This document shows positions 1-10,700 of a stretch of 64,000 nucleotides of DNA, piece after piece. A program made the translations under genes and the position numbers. Below the pieces are notes generated by a model. The model did no database searches and was not told the DNA's origin. It was given only the letters and a program-made list of their open reading frames with translations. The stretch's first letter is position 1, and every line of letters begins with the position of its first letter. Source of the stretch: Malus domestica (taxonomy: Eukaryota > Streptophyta > Magnoliopsida > Rosales > Rosaceae); contig NC_091675.1 of assembly GCF_042453785.1 (NCBI RefSeq), positions 51,346,501-51,410,500 of the forward strand, given 5' to 3'.

Positions 1-904
1 ACAAGACGCACAGATCTGGTGTTTCTTCTAAAAAGCACTTAAAGTGTTGGTTTTTTTAGGATTCACTTAAATTTTTACTAAATATTGATTTTGAAAATAT
101 TTGGACAAAAAACGCTTTTAGTTATTTTAAAAACATTTCAAACAAGCCCTATATGTAAACATATATTATGAAATATGTGTACGTGTTGATTTTTCCTATT
201 TTAGAGCTCATTTATGTTGGGCTTGTAATGTTTTCCAAGCCCATGTAAATCATTTGTTTGGAAGAGTGGGCCTTGTCTCAATCAAAAGTTTCACCTGACT
301 TCAAAAAAGCTATCCTTGGCAAAATCATGTTCGCCGTCACCCGCATCCTGCGATGTCCCGACTCCTCCCTCTCTTTCTCTCTCCCATATTCGCAAATGTA
401 TCGACTCTCCACATGGACGCAGAGAAAGAGCAGCGGAGACAGAAAAAGCTGTGTTTTTTTCTCCGTCTGAAACTGAAGTAGTCGCTATGAAAAAGAAGAA
501 ATAACCGAACCGCATGCACCGCCTGGACCACCTAAACCGTCTAGGCGGCCGCCTAATTCTTTTTCCAATTGTCCAAATGCCTACGGCAAAATAGCGGCAG
601 TTAGCCATTGCCTAGAGCTGAGCCCATTTTTAGAACAGTGAGCCTAGCGCTTAGCCCGATTTTTAGAACAGTGACTCGATATAGTTGCAGAAGCTGAGTA
701 TAGAGGCATGACCAAGGGCGAAGCTACTTGGTGGGGCGGTTCCTGGAACCGCCCCTCTGGTCCCGTCGGAAGTGAGCAATCCCGTCTGGTTGTCTGGTTT
801 TTGGTGCTCTGCAATAGAGCCCAGTGCTGCTGTGTTTCTGTTTTCAATTTTCAAACCCAGGCCAATAAATTTTTGGCCAAATTGGAAAAATGATCGTATT
901 CAGA
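1..904. other. Gene-free left edge with transposon remnants
   Basis: No supported gene. Bases 1-150 resemble one end of a hAT-type MITE: short AAGCACTT / AACGCTTTTAG words and a terminal CAAACAAGCCCT. Bases about 520-680 are locally G+C-rich with CTAGGCGG-type words, and the phrase TTTTTAGAACAGTGA occurs twice, about 40 bp apart; this looks like a dispersed repeat. The short open frames here (for example 258-470 and 708-893) resemble no family I know. Confidence 0.4.
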
Positions 905-1876
905 AACTCGGATTTAAAAACCCTGGTCCGTTATCAAATTTAGCCCATAAGTAATTTTTTCGTTAATTATCTGTTAATACATGGGTAAAATTGTACTTTG
1001 ACATGTGACCTCTTCCTCGTCTCTCTGCTCTCTCTGTAATTTGAATTTTCACAAAACCAATTCTGAGAAAACCGTCATTGAGATCAGCAGGAAGCTTCAA
1101 GACTGGCCTCTCATTGCTTTCTACGAACAGCAAGAATTGAAAGGCTTGAAAGACTGTCCTCTCGCAGGACATGCTCAATGTTCCAGTCCTCTATATCATT
1201 GGAGCTTTTTCATGGCAGACCTTAATGTGTGGTCTGCTAGGAATTCCTCCATCAAATGGAGTCATCCCACAGTCTCCAACGCATATAAAGAGTTTAGCTA
1301 CTCTTAAACACCAGGTAATCACACAAAACCTTTTGTTTATCGAACTGTATGGAAATATGCAAGATGCCTATCGACAGATGCAGACGCCTTTGGTTTACTA
1401 GGAGGCCTCATCTCGAGTATGACAAGAATATATATTTTGATTTTCAAATTTTTTGATATAATAAACCTGTGGCTTTGATTTGCAATGGCAAGAAGGCTGT
1501 AGTTTAGAACATTTGATGATATTAATTACCAGGTGATCATCGTGCTTTAATTGAAACACTTTTGTATTGCAGGGACTAAATGAATTAATAGAATCAACCA
1601 TCCAGGCAGCTTCAAGTATGGGAAATTATTGGATGCACCAGTTGATGAGACAGTATTTGATATTGAGAAATAGATTGATGATTTATTGCCGGTTGAGGTG
1701 AAGGAGCAGCGTCTCAGTAACCTGCTTCAAGCGGTATTGGTGGGGATGTGTTACAGAGAGAGCAGAGAGATGGGGAAGAGGCACATGTCAAAGTACAATT
1801 TTACACATGTATTAATAGATAGACTTTTGAATTAAATTTGTTAGCGGAGTACACACAGGAGTTTAAATCCAAGTTC
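905..1876. mobile_element. Non-autonomous long-TIR (Mutator-like) element carrying a BOR fragment
   Basis: The ends are inverted repeats of roughly 125-135 bp: about 905-1039 on the left and 1751-1876 on the right. They share the outer word GGATTTAAA, the stretch AAATTGTACTTTGACATGTG and the inner GAGAGAGCAGAGAGA run. No transposase is present. Long TIRs around host-gene exons are the usual layout of a Pack-MULE. I could not find a convincing 9-bp target duplication, so the exact ends and the superfamily remain uncertain. The interior holds boron-transporter exons (listed separately) and an unrecognised stretch at 1050-1170. Confidence 0.65.
1171..1735 (+). pseudogene. Captured boron transporter (BOR family) fragment
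   Basis: Bases 1171-1401 translate to a segment containing GLLGIPPSNGVIPQSP, then SLATLKHQ and YGNMQDAYRQMQTPLVY. These match the conserved middle of plant BOR anion exchangers, which export borate across the plasma membrane. A probable intron follows, with an acceptor at 1571-1572. Bases 1573-1735 continue with residues matching the BOR segment around VDETVFDIE and LLPVEVKEQRLSN. The copy is broken by an in-frame TAG after LVY at 1399-1401, an indel near 1625 and a TAG replacing a codon after FDIEK. Only a small middle part of the roughly 700-residue protein is present, without the N-terminal membrane region. It lies inside a TIR element, so it is a captured gene fragment, not a functional transporter. 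Confidence 0.8.
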
Positions 1877-2587
1877 TTTTTAGCACAAGGGTTATCTTCC
1901 AAATACCTTATAACCACATGAATCATTTATCTAATTTGGCCTAAATTTTTTGGGCAAATAATTTTTTTTTAAGTAGAATGGTGAGTTTAGTTTCTATTAA
2001 AAACTGATAGCAGGAGACCTTGCTTTGTTTGTCGTTTAGTAGCACGTGATCGTCAAGGACTTATCATTGACAATTAACATCCTTGTAGTCTTCTTTCTCG
2101 TGGGATTTTTTAAAAGATTTCAAGGCCAGAACTTTCCTAATAATTTCAATATAGAATAGGAGCTCATTTCAAGACTTTGATTTTTCCTTTTGAGTCGGAA
2201 CTGATTTCATTCTAATTTTTTTTTTCTTTTATGATTCTCTAACTCTTATGCATGAGTGCTAGCATTTTAGAATCGAAACTGACAGTTAGCACAAGAGTTA
2301 GAGAATTAGGAAAGGTTTTCAAGGCTTTGATTCTTCAAGGCCTTCTGTTTGGCTCTGTTATTCTCGTCTCCTCCTCCGTTGAAACTGAGACATCCAAAGA
2401 TAATAAGAAAGGTTAATTAATTATTAATTAGTGTATCCAGTCTTCTTTTCTTTTATGTATGCTAGCTAGTTAAATATTAGTTTACGCTTTGGTAGATAAG
2501 GTCTTTTTTCTTCAACCCACTATATGTCTTAATTTAAAACAATTGCACATCATCAATATGGTTACATTTTTACATATTCGACATACA
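1877..2587. other. Intergenic, A+T-rich, nothing recognised
   Basis: Between the two gene-carrying transposons I see no open frame, repeat end or RNA gene that I can support. Confidence 0.5.
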
Positions 2588-2742
2588 TATGCACCCAGTG
2601 GCGGATCCAGGAAATAATGTTTGGAGAGTCAATAAGGATAGCGCGTGCAGCGCGAAATTTTTTTTTAACAGAAACGGCATGCATATCGTCATTTCATCGG
2701 GTCTTGGTAGGATAGCGCGACCAGCTACTCCAAAATCCTTGT

Positions 2743-2945
2743 TCAAAGGTCCTGAACGTTCAAACATGGAGGAAGAGATTGCTTCAACTTGTCGGCCTTC
2801 TCGGAATCAAACACACAAAGTGTGTAAAGGTACTTGGAGCACCGAACCTTGAACTTGACAGCATCCTTGGTCCTCTTGATTTTGACATTGCGGGCATCCT
2901 TCCTTCTTGCAGTTAGAAGGAAATCCTTGTCCTCTATTTTATGAG
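2743..2945 (-). pseudogene. Captured ribosomal protein eL38 (RPL38) copy
   Basis: The minus-strand frame ending at 2743 reads [18 protein letters not shown], then [20 protein letters not shown] and ends [11 protein letters not shown] plus stop. This is the 69-residue large-subunit protein eL38, in frame with few substitutions (G to C and S to N near the C terminus; one extra codon near the N terminus). The true initiator region (MPKQ) is replaced by unrelated sequence and I see no suitable ATG. The piece has no intron over this length, so capture may have been from one exon or from a cDNA. It lies within the hAT element at 2596-3507 and is probably non-functional. Confidence 0.85.
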
Positions 2946-2959
2946 AGTAAAATCTCACA

Positions 2960-3111
2960 CAACGATTGTGCAAAACAATCCAACGTTACCTTTACTGTGT
3001 CCAAGAATTGCCCTGGGTGCACGTTTCGCCCTAGAGAAGTATTCGACCACAGAGTGCAAGTCATCAGCCTCTCGCTGATAGTTACCATACTGAAAGGTGC
3101 CTTCACTTTCC
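2960..3111 (-). pseudogene. Captured alpha/beta-hydrolase exon fragment
   Basis: Read on the minus strand from a preserved AG acceptor just before 3111, the frame gives ESEGTFQYGNY, EADDLHSVVEYF and then [11 protein letters not shown]. This resembles plant alpha/beta-hydrolases annotated as serine aminopeptidase-like; GHSKG is the nucleophile elbow with the catalytic serine. The frame is lost soon after the elbow and the sequence passes into the eL38 copy. Upstream, 3112-3180 looks like an intron end with a pyrimidine tract, which suggests genomic capture with part of an intron. It is a fragment only, with no catalytic acid or histidine present. Confidence 0.65.
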
Positions 3112-3744
3112 CTGACAACCAAAAATACCACAACTAATCAGCATCAATGTAATCTTAGATCTCAAATTGAAAAAAAATGCAAACTTTGCAAGTACGAACA
3201 GTATGATAAGGAAAGAGCCAGGCTTACAACTATGAAACTAACGAGGTGCACACAACGAAACTCTACACAGACCCTGCAACCGAAGTCTTTTTCTTCTCGC
3301 GCGCACGCCTTTCCTTCTTCTTCAACCTGCAACCGAAGTCTTTTTCTTCTTTCAGACATTTCATCGAACACGTGGTGTGCAGCTCCAAGAGGTCGCAATA
3401 GCAGCTCCAAGGGGTCGCACCAGCAGCTCCAAGGGACCTCTAAGGTTATTTCCATGGCTTCCAAGGGGTCGTGCGACCCCATTGACCCCACTGTGGCTCC
3501 GCCTCTGTATGCACCCATTACATATGTACAGCCGACTAAACCACATGTATGTACTCAATTATTAAATTTGTCATAGAGTACAAGAATTTGAATTTGTTTT
3601 CACTAAGTTCATCATAGTGTCACAATTCGTAATTAATATTGATAAATTATGAACGTCATTAATATTTTCTACCATCTAAAATGATTTGGTTGTCTCCATA
3701 ATTCTTTAACCTTGCACCCTTTTAAATCCGCCTATTCCCTCGCC

Positions 3745-3764
3745 AATTCCTGGCTTCGCCACTG
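3745..3764 (-). mobile_element. Orphan hAT-type terminus
   Basis: On the minus strand this reads CAGTGGCGAAGCCAGGAATT, nearly the same terminal sequence as the element at 2596-3507, but it lies 257 bp beyond that element's own right end and target duplication. It is probably one end of a second, older element of the same family whose other end I cannot place. Confidence 0.5.
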
Positions 3765-4301
3765 GGCATGACAAATGAATTATGTGAATTGTTCTAGTTT
3801 AAGAGATTGCTTACTGAATTAGGATTTGCTCCGGGGATTTGCAATGATTCTCTATAGTTGTTGATATTGCACGTAATTCAATTCAACATAATCGTACCAA
3901 GCATGTTGAAGTGGACAAATATTTCATTAGGAGAGATTGGAGTACCAAATTATTCAGTGCATTCGTAAAGTCTGAGGACCAATTGGCAAGTATTCCAACA
4001 AAGGCGGTTGCTAGTAAGGGTTTTATAACTCGCTCAACAAGTTAAGCGTATGTAGCATTTATGTACTATCTTTAGAAATTATTGCGTGTGTCATAGTCCA
4101 ATAGTCATTGTAATAGGATTTCTACTCTATTGTAAAATTCTCATGTACTCAACCTCCACAAATATGAATTACTTCACAAACTCTAGACTTATTTTTTTTA
4201 GTAAAACGATCACATACGTATGTGTTCATACTAAAGAAAGATCGCCTTTATCTTTTGATTTCACTCACCCGAGTTCGAAACCCCCACCTCCCTTACCTCG
4301 A

Positions 4302-4527
4302 ATCCACATAATAAAAAAGAAAACAAAATAAGACCGCTTCTCTTTGTATACATCCTCTTACGTTTTCAATCATTTATTGCAAAAGCAAATATATAATTTG
4401 GTAGATGTAACGTTATCCACATAATAAAAAAGAAAACAAAATAAGACCGCTTCTCTTTGTATACATCCTCTTACGTTTTCAATCATTTATTACAAAAGCA
4501 AATATATAATTTGGTAGATGTAACGTT
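4302..4527. repeat. 113-bp tandem duplication, two copies
   Basis: Copy 1 is 4302-4414 and copy 2 is 4415-4527, each starting ATCCACATAATAAAA and ending GATGTAACGTT. I see one mismatch (G at 4379, A at 4492), so the duplication is recent. A possible pol III B-box-like word (GTTCGAAACC) lies just upstream at about 4271, so the unit may overlap the tail of an old SINE. Confidence 0.9.
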
Positions 4528-5848
4528 TTGTGTAACAACCTGATGTCGCACCTTACCTTGTGTGAGCTATCAGCACATGACCAAATTGTGATTTACTTAC
4601 ACCAAAGTCTTGTGCCAACTGGCACACCACAAGAACCTGGTTTTCTTCGTCCTACATTTCACAATTGAAACATAAAATATATATTTGATTAAATAAAGTA
4701 AAATAAAATAAAGTAAAATAAAATAAAGAAAGATGGGCTTTGCTGAGTGTATATCCATGAAAAAGCAAACCCACAACTGTGAATATAGTATGTAATAAAG
4801 GCAGTCAAGCAATTCAGCTGAGTCGCCTCATCTCGAAGACAATTTTCTGTTCTTCATCTGCCTATGCAATTTTCTATTTCGGCGAATTAATTATAAAATA
4901 AATATTTATGTTTCAAAGAGCCATCTCATTCCGTACGGTAAGAAAATTTTTAAGAAAATATTGATTACTCCCATCATCAGCGTTAAGGCACATCATAATC
5001 TTGAGTTTGAAGAACTTACGTTTCCTTCACAATTTTGAGAAATTAATTTTCTGGCAAATAATTTTACTTGTATATCACAACATCTCTAAAAGAGGTCACA
5101 AAACTAAATTTGAAGTGCCACATAAATTTTTTTGTGCTCTATAGAGTTGTCAAATAAGTTTAAATTAAAAAAAAAAATTATTGTTCTACGATCTCTAGAT
5201 TTAGAGTCTCTATCCCACTCTTCAAATGTTTTTTCTGACTATTGAAAATTATCTTTGCTGAAGTTCACGAAAATTAAATACTAAAAAAAGGTCAAAGAGG
5301 GGAAATTAATAAAAATTATTAAGATTTGTGGAGTCGCAAAATATGAATTAATAAATTTTAGTCTTCAAACAGTCATGTAAGTATAAAAAAATAAAAAATA
5401 AATAAATAAATAAAAACTTGTTAAAGAGACATCTAGAGAAAACTTCCTTCGTAAGCGAGATCAAGTTTTCTTTGTGACATGTTTTCTTTCCCATGTAAAG
5501 AATATCTACTTTCTTTTAGGCAAAGGGAGAATTATGATACTGCTGACCTTTGAGGCCAAAAGACTTGACAACATTGACACGCACAGTTAGAAGAAATGAA
5601 TGAAAAATAATGGATCTGCCTAATTCCTTGACAGGGACAGAGAGAGATCCGAATTAATAAAGGGATGCGTTATTCATACGTGCTTTTTTGTCTGTTCATA
5701 TATCTTTTTAATTTTCGATCGTCTTTTTCAATCGTCTTTTTAAATGAATTGAAGAAAATTAATAAATAATAAATAATACGTGTCAAGTAAAATGAAGTTT
5801 GTGGATAACATACCCGCTAAAAAAAGCAAGGATACACTACTTTTGGGA
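4528..5848. other. Intergenic, A+T-rich, no gene seen
   Basis: There are low-complexity runs (for example AAATAAAATAAAG repeats around 4690-4730 and AAATAAATAAAT at 5395-5415). No coding or RNA feature is supported. Confidence 0.5.
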
Positions 5849-6001
5849 AAGTGTGGATGTTTCGTTTCATCAATGAATGAAGGATCGCTTTCAAGTTTCA
5901 TTAACAATTATTTTATATACGTTGCTTTTGGCAAAAGTGTGGATGGTTCGTTTCATCAATGAATGAAGGATCGCTTTCAAGTTTCACTAACAATTATTTT
6001 A
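5849..6001. repeat. Direct repeat, 67-bp units 86 bp apart
   Basis: Units at 5849-5915 and 5935-6001 start AAGTGTGGATG and end CAATTATTTTA, differing at only a few positions. They are separated by about 19 bp of ATACGTTGCTTTTGGC-type sequence that partly repeats the bases before unit 1. This is a tandem duplication with a short spacer. Confidence 0.85.
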
Positions 6002-7182
6002 GCAATTTTCTTCCATCCCATCCAACTAAACATTATCTCCTCCATCAATCTTCCCACTATTATTACCTCATCTCTCTCAAAATTCAATAGTAGTAGAGAG
6101 AGGGATGAGATTATAGATTTTAGTGATTGAGATTTACTTCAAGCCTCATCCTATATCATAGGGGTGGTGGAATTAAAATATTAAAATATATCTATTTGTT
6201 CTGCGCAGTTTAAATCTGATAGAGGTATCGTTCTCTTGGTCACTTGATGATTAAAGATTCATAATCATTTTTCGTTAAATTTGATACCAAGAGTTGAGAA
6301 TTAGAATACTAACATAAATTTTATTTATTCTCCACTCTTAATATCAACTCCAACGATGTGCAATCATATATTTTTTGTTACCTGATAATTAAGAGAACAT
6401 TTTTTTGTTATATTCCTAAATATGTAAATATTTTCTAGCCATACTTCCTTTCTACAGAAAATAGTAATGTCTCCATGCCGATAAAAAAAAAAATCTTCCT
6501 TTGAAAAAGGGGATAACTAGTGACAAACCACAATTATCCACATCTTCCGGTCCGAAGGAGACTAGTTGAGAATTGCACCCTACTCGTGTTAAACTTTTAT
6601 AGCCAAAAACAAGATTAAGTTGCAGTAATCACAATCAAGTAAAGCACAAAACCTTTTCTATATAAAAGCACTGCAATTTCACTAACCTGATGAACCTCCA
6701 TTTGAAGACGTGATCTCTGCGCACTGGGACTCTTCTCCTCTCTGTTAGATTATTACACGCTCTAACCAAGAATAGGACTTAGTTCCGAATAGAACACCCA
6801 TATGTGAGAGCAGATGTCACAATATATATAGGCATAATCCAATAAGAATTCCCTATTAAAATCCTTGTAGAAAACAACTTATGTTTTCTAATTCATATCA
6901 GTTTAATACCAAAACATAATCCTTTATAAACAAGAATTAGTATACAACTTCTCATAAGGCTTTCTTATACCATTTGGACTTAATCACTCACTATCAAAAC
7001 ATCCAATCTCATGTTCATACTCTTACAACTCGTAACCACGATCAAGTAGATTCACAACTTACAAAATACGAACCTAAGACTTACTCTTTTTTTACTTTAA
7101 GGAGCTACTATTCGTACTTTTTTACTGAACCACTTGTCGCAATTGTCGAATTAAAATGTATGGTATAGATTCATGTCGACAA
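6002..7182. other. Intergenic, no gene seen
   Basis: The stretch is A+T-rich. A TATATAAAAG word at 6659-6668 looks like a TATA box but is followed by no open frame of note. I see nothing else. Confidence 0.45.
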
Positions 7183-7412
7183 CATTAGTGTAAAAATATG
7201 ATTTTTTTTGTTAAAGTGAACAGGACCGGAAACTTTTCGTTAAAGTTCCCTTTTAAGGAAAATTAATAAAAAAGACTTGAAAACTTTGAGTTTTAACGAT
7301 AAGGATAAGATAAATGGTAAAGTAAATAGTACTTGGATTGATTTTTTAGTACAAAAATATAAATTTTTATTAAAATAAACAGTACTGAAAGCTTTTCGTT
7401 AAAATTCCTTTA
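7183..7412 (-). mobile_element. Short MITE family, one complete and one partial copy
   Basis: Bases about 7257-7412 match, on the opposite strand, the repeat at 36548-36712. Shared words are GTTTTAACGATAAGGA, AACAGTACTG and CTTTTCGTTAAAATTCC, the last at one end. Bases 7183-7256 are a second, partial unit sharing TTAGTGTAAAAATATGATTTT, GTGAACAG and CTTTTCGTTAAAGTTCC. I recall this family as very common in apple and pear introns and promoters. It sits about 30-590 bp upstream of the MCTP gene and could influence its promoter. Confidence 0.6.
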
Positions 7413-7440
7413 ATTCACTTTGCATGAATATGCAGGGCAT

Positions 7441-7447
7441 TATAAAA
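7441..7447 (+). promoter_or_regulatory. Candidate TATA box of the MCTP gene
   Basis: TATAAAA at this position is followed by a long C/T-rich leader (7480-7770, typical of plant 5' UTRs) before the ATG at 7775. Placement is by motif and spacing only. Confidence 0.4.
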
Positions 7448-7774
7448 TGTCTACTAATTTCCTAAAAGCACAAACGCACCCACCGCCACCACCACCAGAA
7501 TCTTTCCCTGTCAAATATGCCATATGATCCAAAAGGGCCACCTCACACTCCTCCCCCACCAAACTCCTCGACTCGACACTTTTCTCTCTCAACCTTTCTA
7601 ACATTTGTTTCTGTCTTCTTACTCCAAATGAATACCCTCATCTCATCTCCACCACCTCCGCCAACTCTTCCTCTCCCCCACCACTTCTGTCTTCTTCTTC
7701 TCCTTCACTCCCACTCCTTCTAGCTACCCTTCCATTTTACCAGACAACCTCCTCTGAGCTTCGCCGAGCTAGCC

Positions 7775-10700
7775 ATGGCCAGTACTAAACTCGTGGTGGA
7801 AGTTCACGACGCAAGCGACCTGATGCCCAAAGACGGCGACGGGTTTGCGAGTCCCTTCGTTGAGGTCGACTTCGAGGGGCAGCGGCAGCGGACTCAGACC
7901 AAGCCCAAAGACCTCAATCCTTACTGGAACGAGAAGCTCGTCTTCAACATCGACGACCCATCTCACCTCTCCCACAAGACCGTTGACGTTGTCGTTTACA
8001 ATGACAGAAAAACCGGACACCATAAGAATTTCCTCGGCCGTGTGCGAATCTCCGGCGACTCCGTCCCTCTCTCCGAGTCTCAGGCCACCGTCCAGCGCTA
8101 CCCGCTTGATAAACGCGGCCTCTTCTCCAATGTCAAAGGCGATATTGCCCTCAGAATCTACGCTGTTCAAGATTACAGCAGCAACGGTGACTTTGCTCCG
8201 CCACCGCAAGCACCGCCAGTTCTAAATGATGAATTTGTTACTGCTAGCACTGGTGGTGCTGCAGAGGCTGCTCCTCCTCCTCCCCTGCAGGAAATTAATA
8301 CTAATAGGATCGATGAGGAGATTCATCACCGCCAGTTTGGGGGAGAGAAGATCAAGAAGAAGAAGGAAAAGGAAGTGAGAACTTTCCACACCATCGGTAC
8401 TGGGACGGGAGGCGGAGGCGGAGGCGGTGTCGGTGGCGGAGGCGGTGTCGGTGGCGGCGGTGGTTCCTATCCACCTCCTCCAATGTCATACGGGTCTGGA
8501 TTTGAGACATCCCACATGAAGGAGAAGGCGCCCACCGTCGAAACAAGGACGGATTTTGCCCGTGCGGGTCCTGCCACGGTTATGCACATGCAGCAGCAGG
8601 CTCCGCGGCAGAACCCGGAATTCGCCCTGGTGGAGACAAGTCCACCATTGGCAGCGCGGCGGTACAGAGGGTTTGGATTTGGAGGGGACAAGACTTCGAG
8701 CACATACGATCTGGTTGAGCAGATGCACTTCTTGTATGTGAGTGTGGTGAAGGCAAGAGATCTTCCAACCATGGATGTTACAGGAAGCCTTGATCCTTAT
8801 GTGGAGGTGAAGCTCGGCAACTACAAAGGGGTGACAAAGCATTTGGATAAGAACCAGAACCCCGTGTGGAACCAGATTTTCGCCTTCTCGAAAGAGCGCC
8901 TGCAATCCAATCAGCTTGAAGTCGCCGTCAAAGACAAGGATTTTGGCAAGGATGATTTTGTGGGGAGAGTACATTTCGACCTCACCGAAGTCCCCCTTCG
9001 CGTGCCGCCCGACAGCCCTTTGGCTCCCCAGTGGTACAGGTTGGAGGACAAGCACGGGCACAAGGTGAGAGGAGAGCTTATGCTTGCTGTTTGGGTGGGG
9101 ACTCAGGCTGACGAGTCTTTTCCCGACGCCTGGCATTCCGATGCGCACGACATTGGCCACGTCAATCTGGCCTCCACTCGCTCAAAGGTTTACTTCTCCC
9201 CCAAGCTATATTACCTTCGAGTTCAAGTTCTGCAGGCTCAGGATCTTGTCCCTTCCGACAGAAACCGTCCTTTGGAGACATATGTCAAGGTGCAGCTTGG
9301 GAATCAGCTCAGAGTCTCAAGGCCTTCCCAAGTGCGCACTGTTAACCCCATTTGGAACGATGAGCTCATGTTCGTGGCCTCCGAGCCTTTCGACGAATAC
9401 ATAATTATATCAGTCGATGATAGGGTTGGTGGAAAGGATGAGGTATTAGGGAACCTGATTCTTTCGGTTAAGGACGTTCCTCAGAGAATTGAGACTCACA
9501 CTCATAAGCTCCCCGAGCCTAAATGGTTCAATCTCCGCAAGCATTCAGCAGCTGCTGAAGAAGAAAGTGAAAAGAAGAAGGAGAAGTTCTCGAGTAAGAT
9601 TCAGCTCCGCATCTGTTTAGAGGCCGGTTATCATGTTCTTGATGAGTCCACTCACTTTAGCAGCGATCTTCAGCCGTCGTCCAAGCACCTGCGGAAACCA
9701 GGCATTGGGATTCTTGAGCTTGGGATCCTGAGTGCCAAAAATTTGCTGCCTATGAAGGGAAAGGAGGGTAGGACTACTGATGCGTACTGCGTGGCCAAGT
9801 ACGGAAACAAGTGGGTGCGAACCAGAACGCTTCTCGACACACTGACTCCTCGCTGGAATGAGCAGTATACTTGGGAAGTTTATGATCCATATACTGTCAT
9901 CACCATTGGTGTTTTCGACAACTGCCATTTCAACGGAAGCAAGGAAGAAGCGAGAGATCAGAGGATTGGGAAGGTGAGAATTCGATTATCGACTTTAGAA
10001 ACAGATCGAGTTTATACGCATTTCTATCCCCTGCTGATCCTCACACCGTCGGGTTTAAAAAAGCACGGGGAACTTCAGTTAGCATTGAGGTTCACTTGCA
10101 CTGCTTGGGTTAACATGGTAGCACAATATGGAAGACCATTGCTTCCGAAGATGCACTATATCCAACCTATACCCGTTAGGTACGTTGATTGGCTCCGCCA
10201 CCAAGCAATGCAAATTGTATCGATGAGGCTAGCCCGTTCAGAGCCACCGCTCAGGCGGGAGATTGTCGAGTACATGTTAGATATAGACTACCATATGTTT
10301 AGTCTGAGGAGAAGCAAAGCCAACTTCCATCGCATAATGTCGGTTCTTTCCGGTGTCACGACTGTCTGCAGATGGTTTAACGACATTTGCTGCTGGAGAA
10401 ACCCGATCATAACGTGCCTCGTCCATATCTTGTTTGTGATATTAGTTTGCTACCCAGAACTAATACTGCCCACAATTTTCCTCTACCTCTTTGTCATTGG
10501 CATATGGAACTACAGGTTCAGGCCAAGGAGCCCACCGCACATGGATGCTCGGATTTCACAGGCAGAGTACACCCATCCGGATGAGTTGGACGAGGAATTT
10601 GACAGCTTCCCCACCAGTCGACCCTCCGACATTGTGAGGATGAGGTACGACAGGTTGCGTAGCGTGGCGGGAAGGGTGCAGACGGTGGTTGGAGATTTGG

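Larger units (their letters stand above)
2596..3507. mobile_element. Non-autonomous hAT-type element carrying two host-gene fragments
   Basis: The left end begins CAGTGGCGGATCCAG and the right end, read on the other strand, begins CAGAGGCGGAGCCAC. They are imperfect short TIRs. The element is flanked by a perfect 8-bp duplication TATGCACC at 2588-2595 and 3508-3515, the target size typical of hAT transposons. It is 912 bp long with no transposase. The interior, on the minus strand, holds an alpha/beta-hydrolase exon piece followed by an almost complete eL38 coding sequence. A 25-bp CTGCAACCGAAG-type word occurs twice (about 3278 and 3327). This is a Pack-type arrangement, less often described for hAT elements than for MULEs. 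Confidence 0.8.

Noticed and set aside
3278-3351. Two copies of a CTGCAACCGAAG word as a CRISPR-like array
   Set aside because: Only two units, in a plant transposon; simple duplication.
4264-4300. Possible tRNA or SINE B box (GTTCGAAACC)
   Set aside because: No A box, cloverleaf or target duplication could be found with it.
6659-6668. TATATAAAAG as a promoter
   Set aside because: No gene, leader or open frame follows within a reasonable distance.
7769-8209. Minus-strand 146-residue open frame
   Set aside because: Antisense shadow of the QUIRKY-like coding sequence with no family features.
8486-9160. Minus-strand 224-residue open frame
   Set aside because: Antisense to the MCTP gene; codon structure follows the sense strand.
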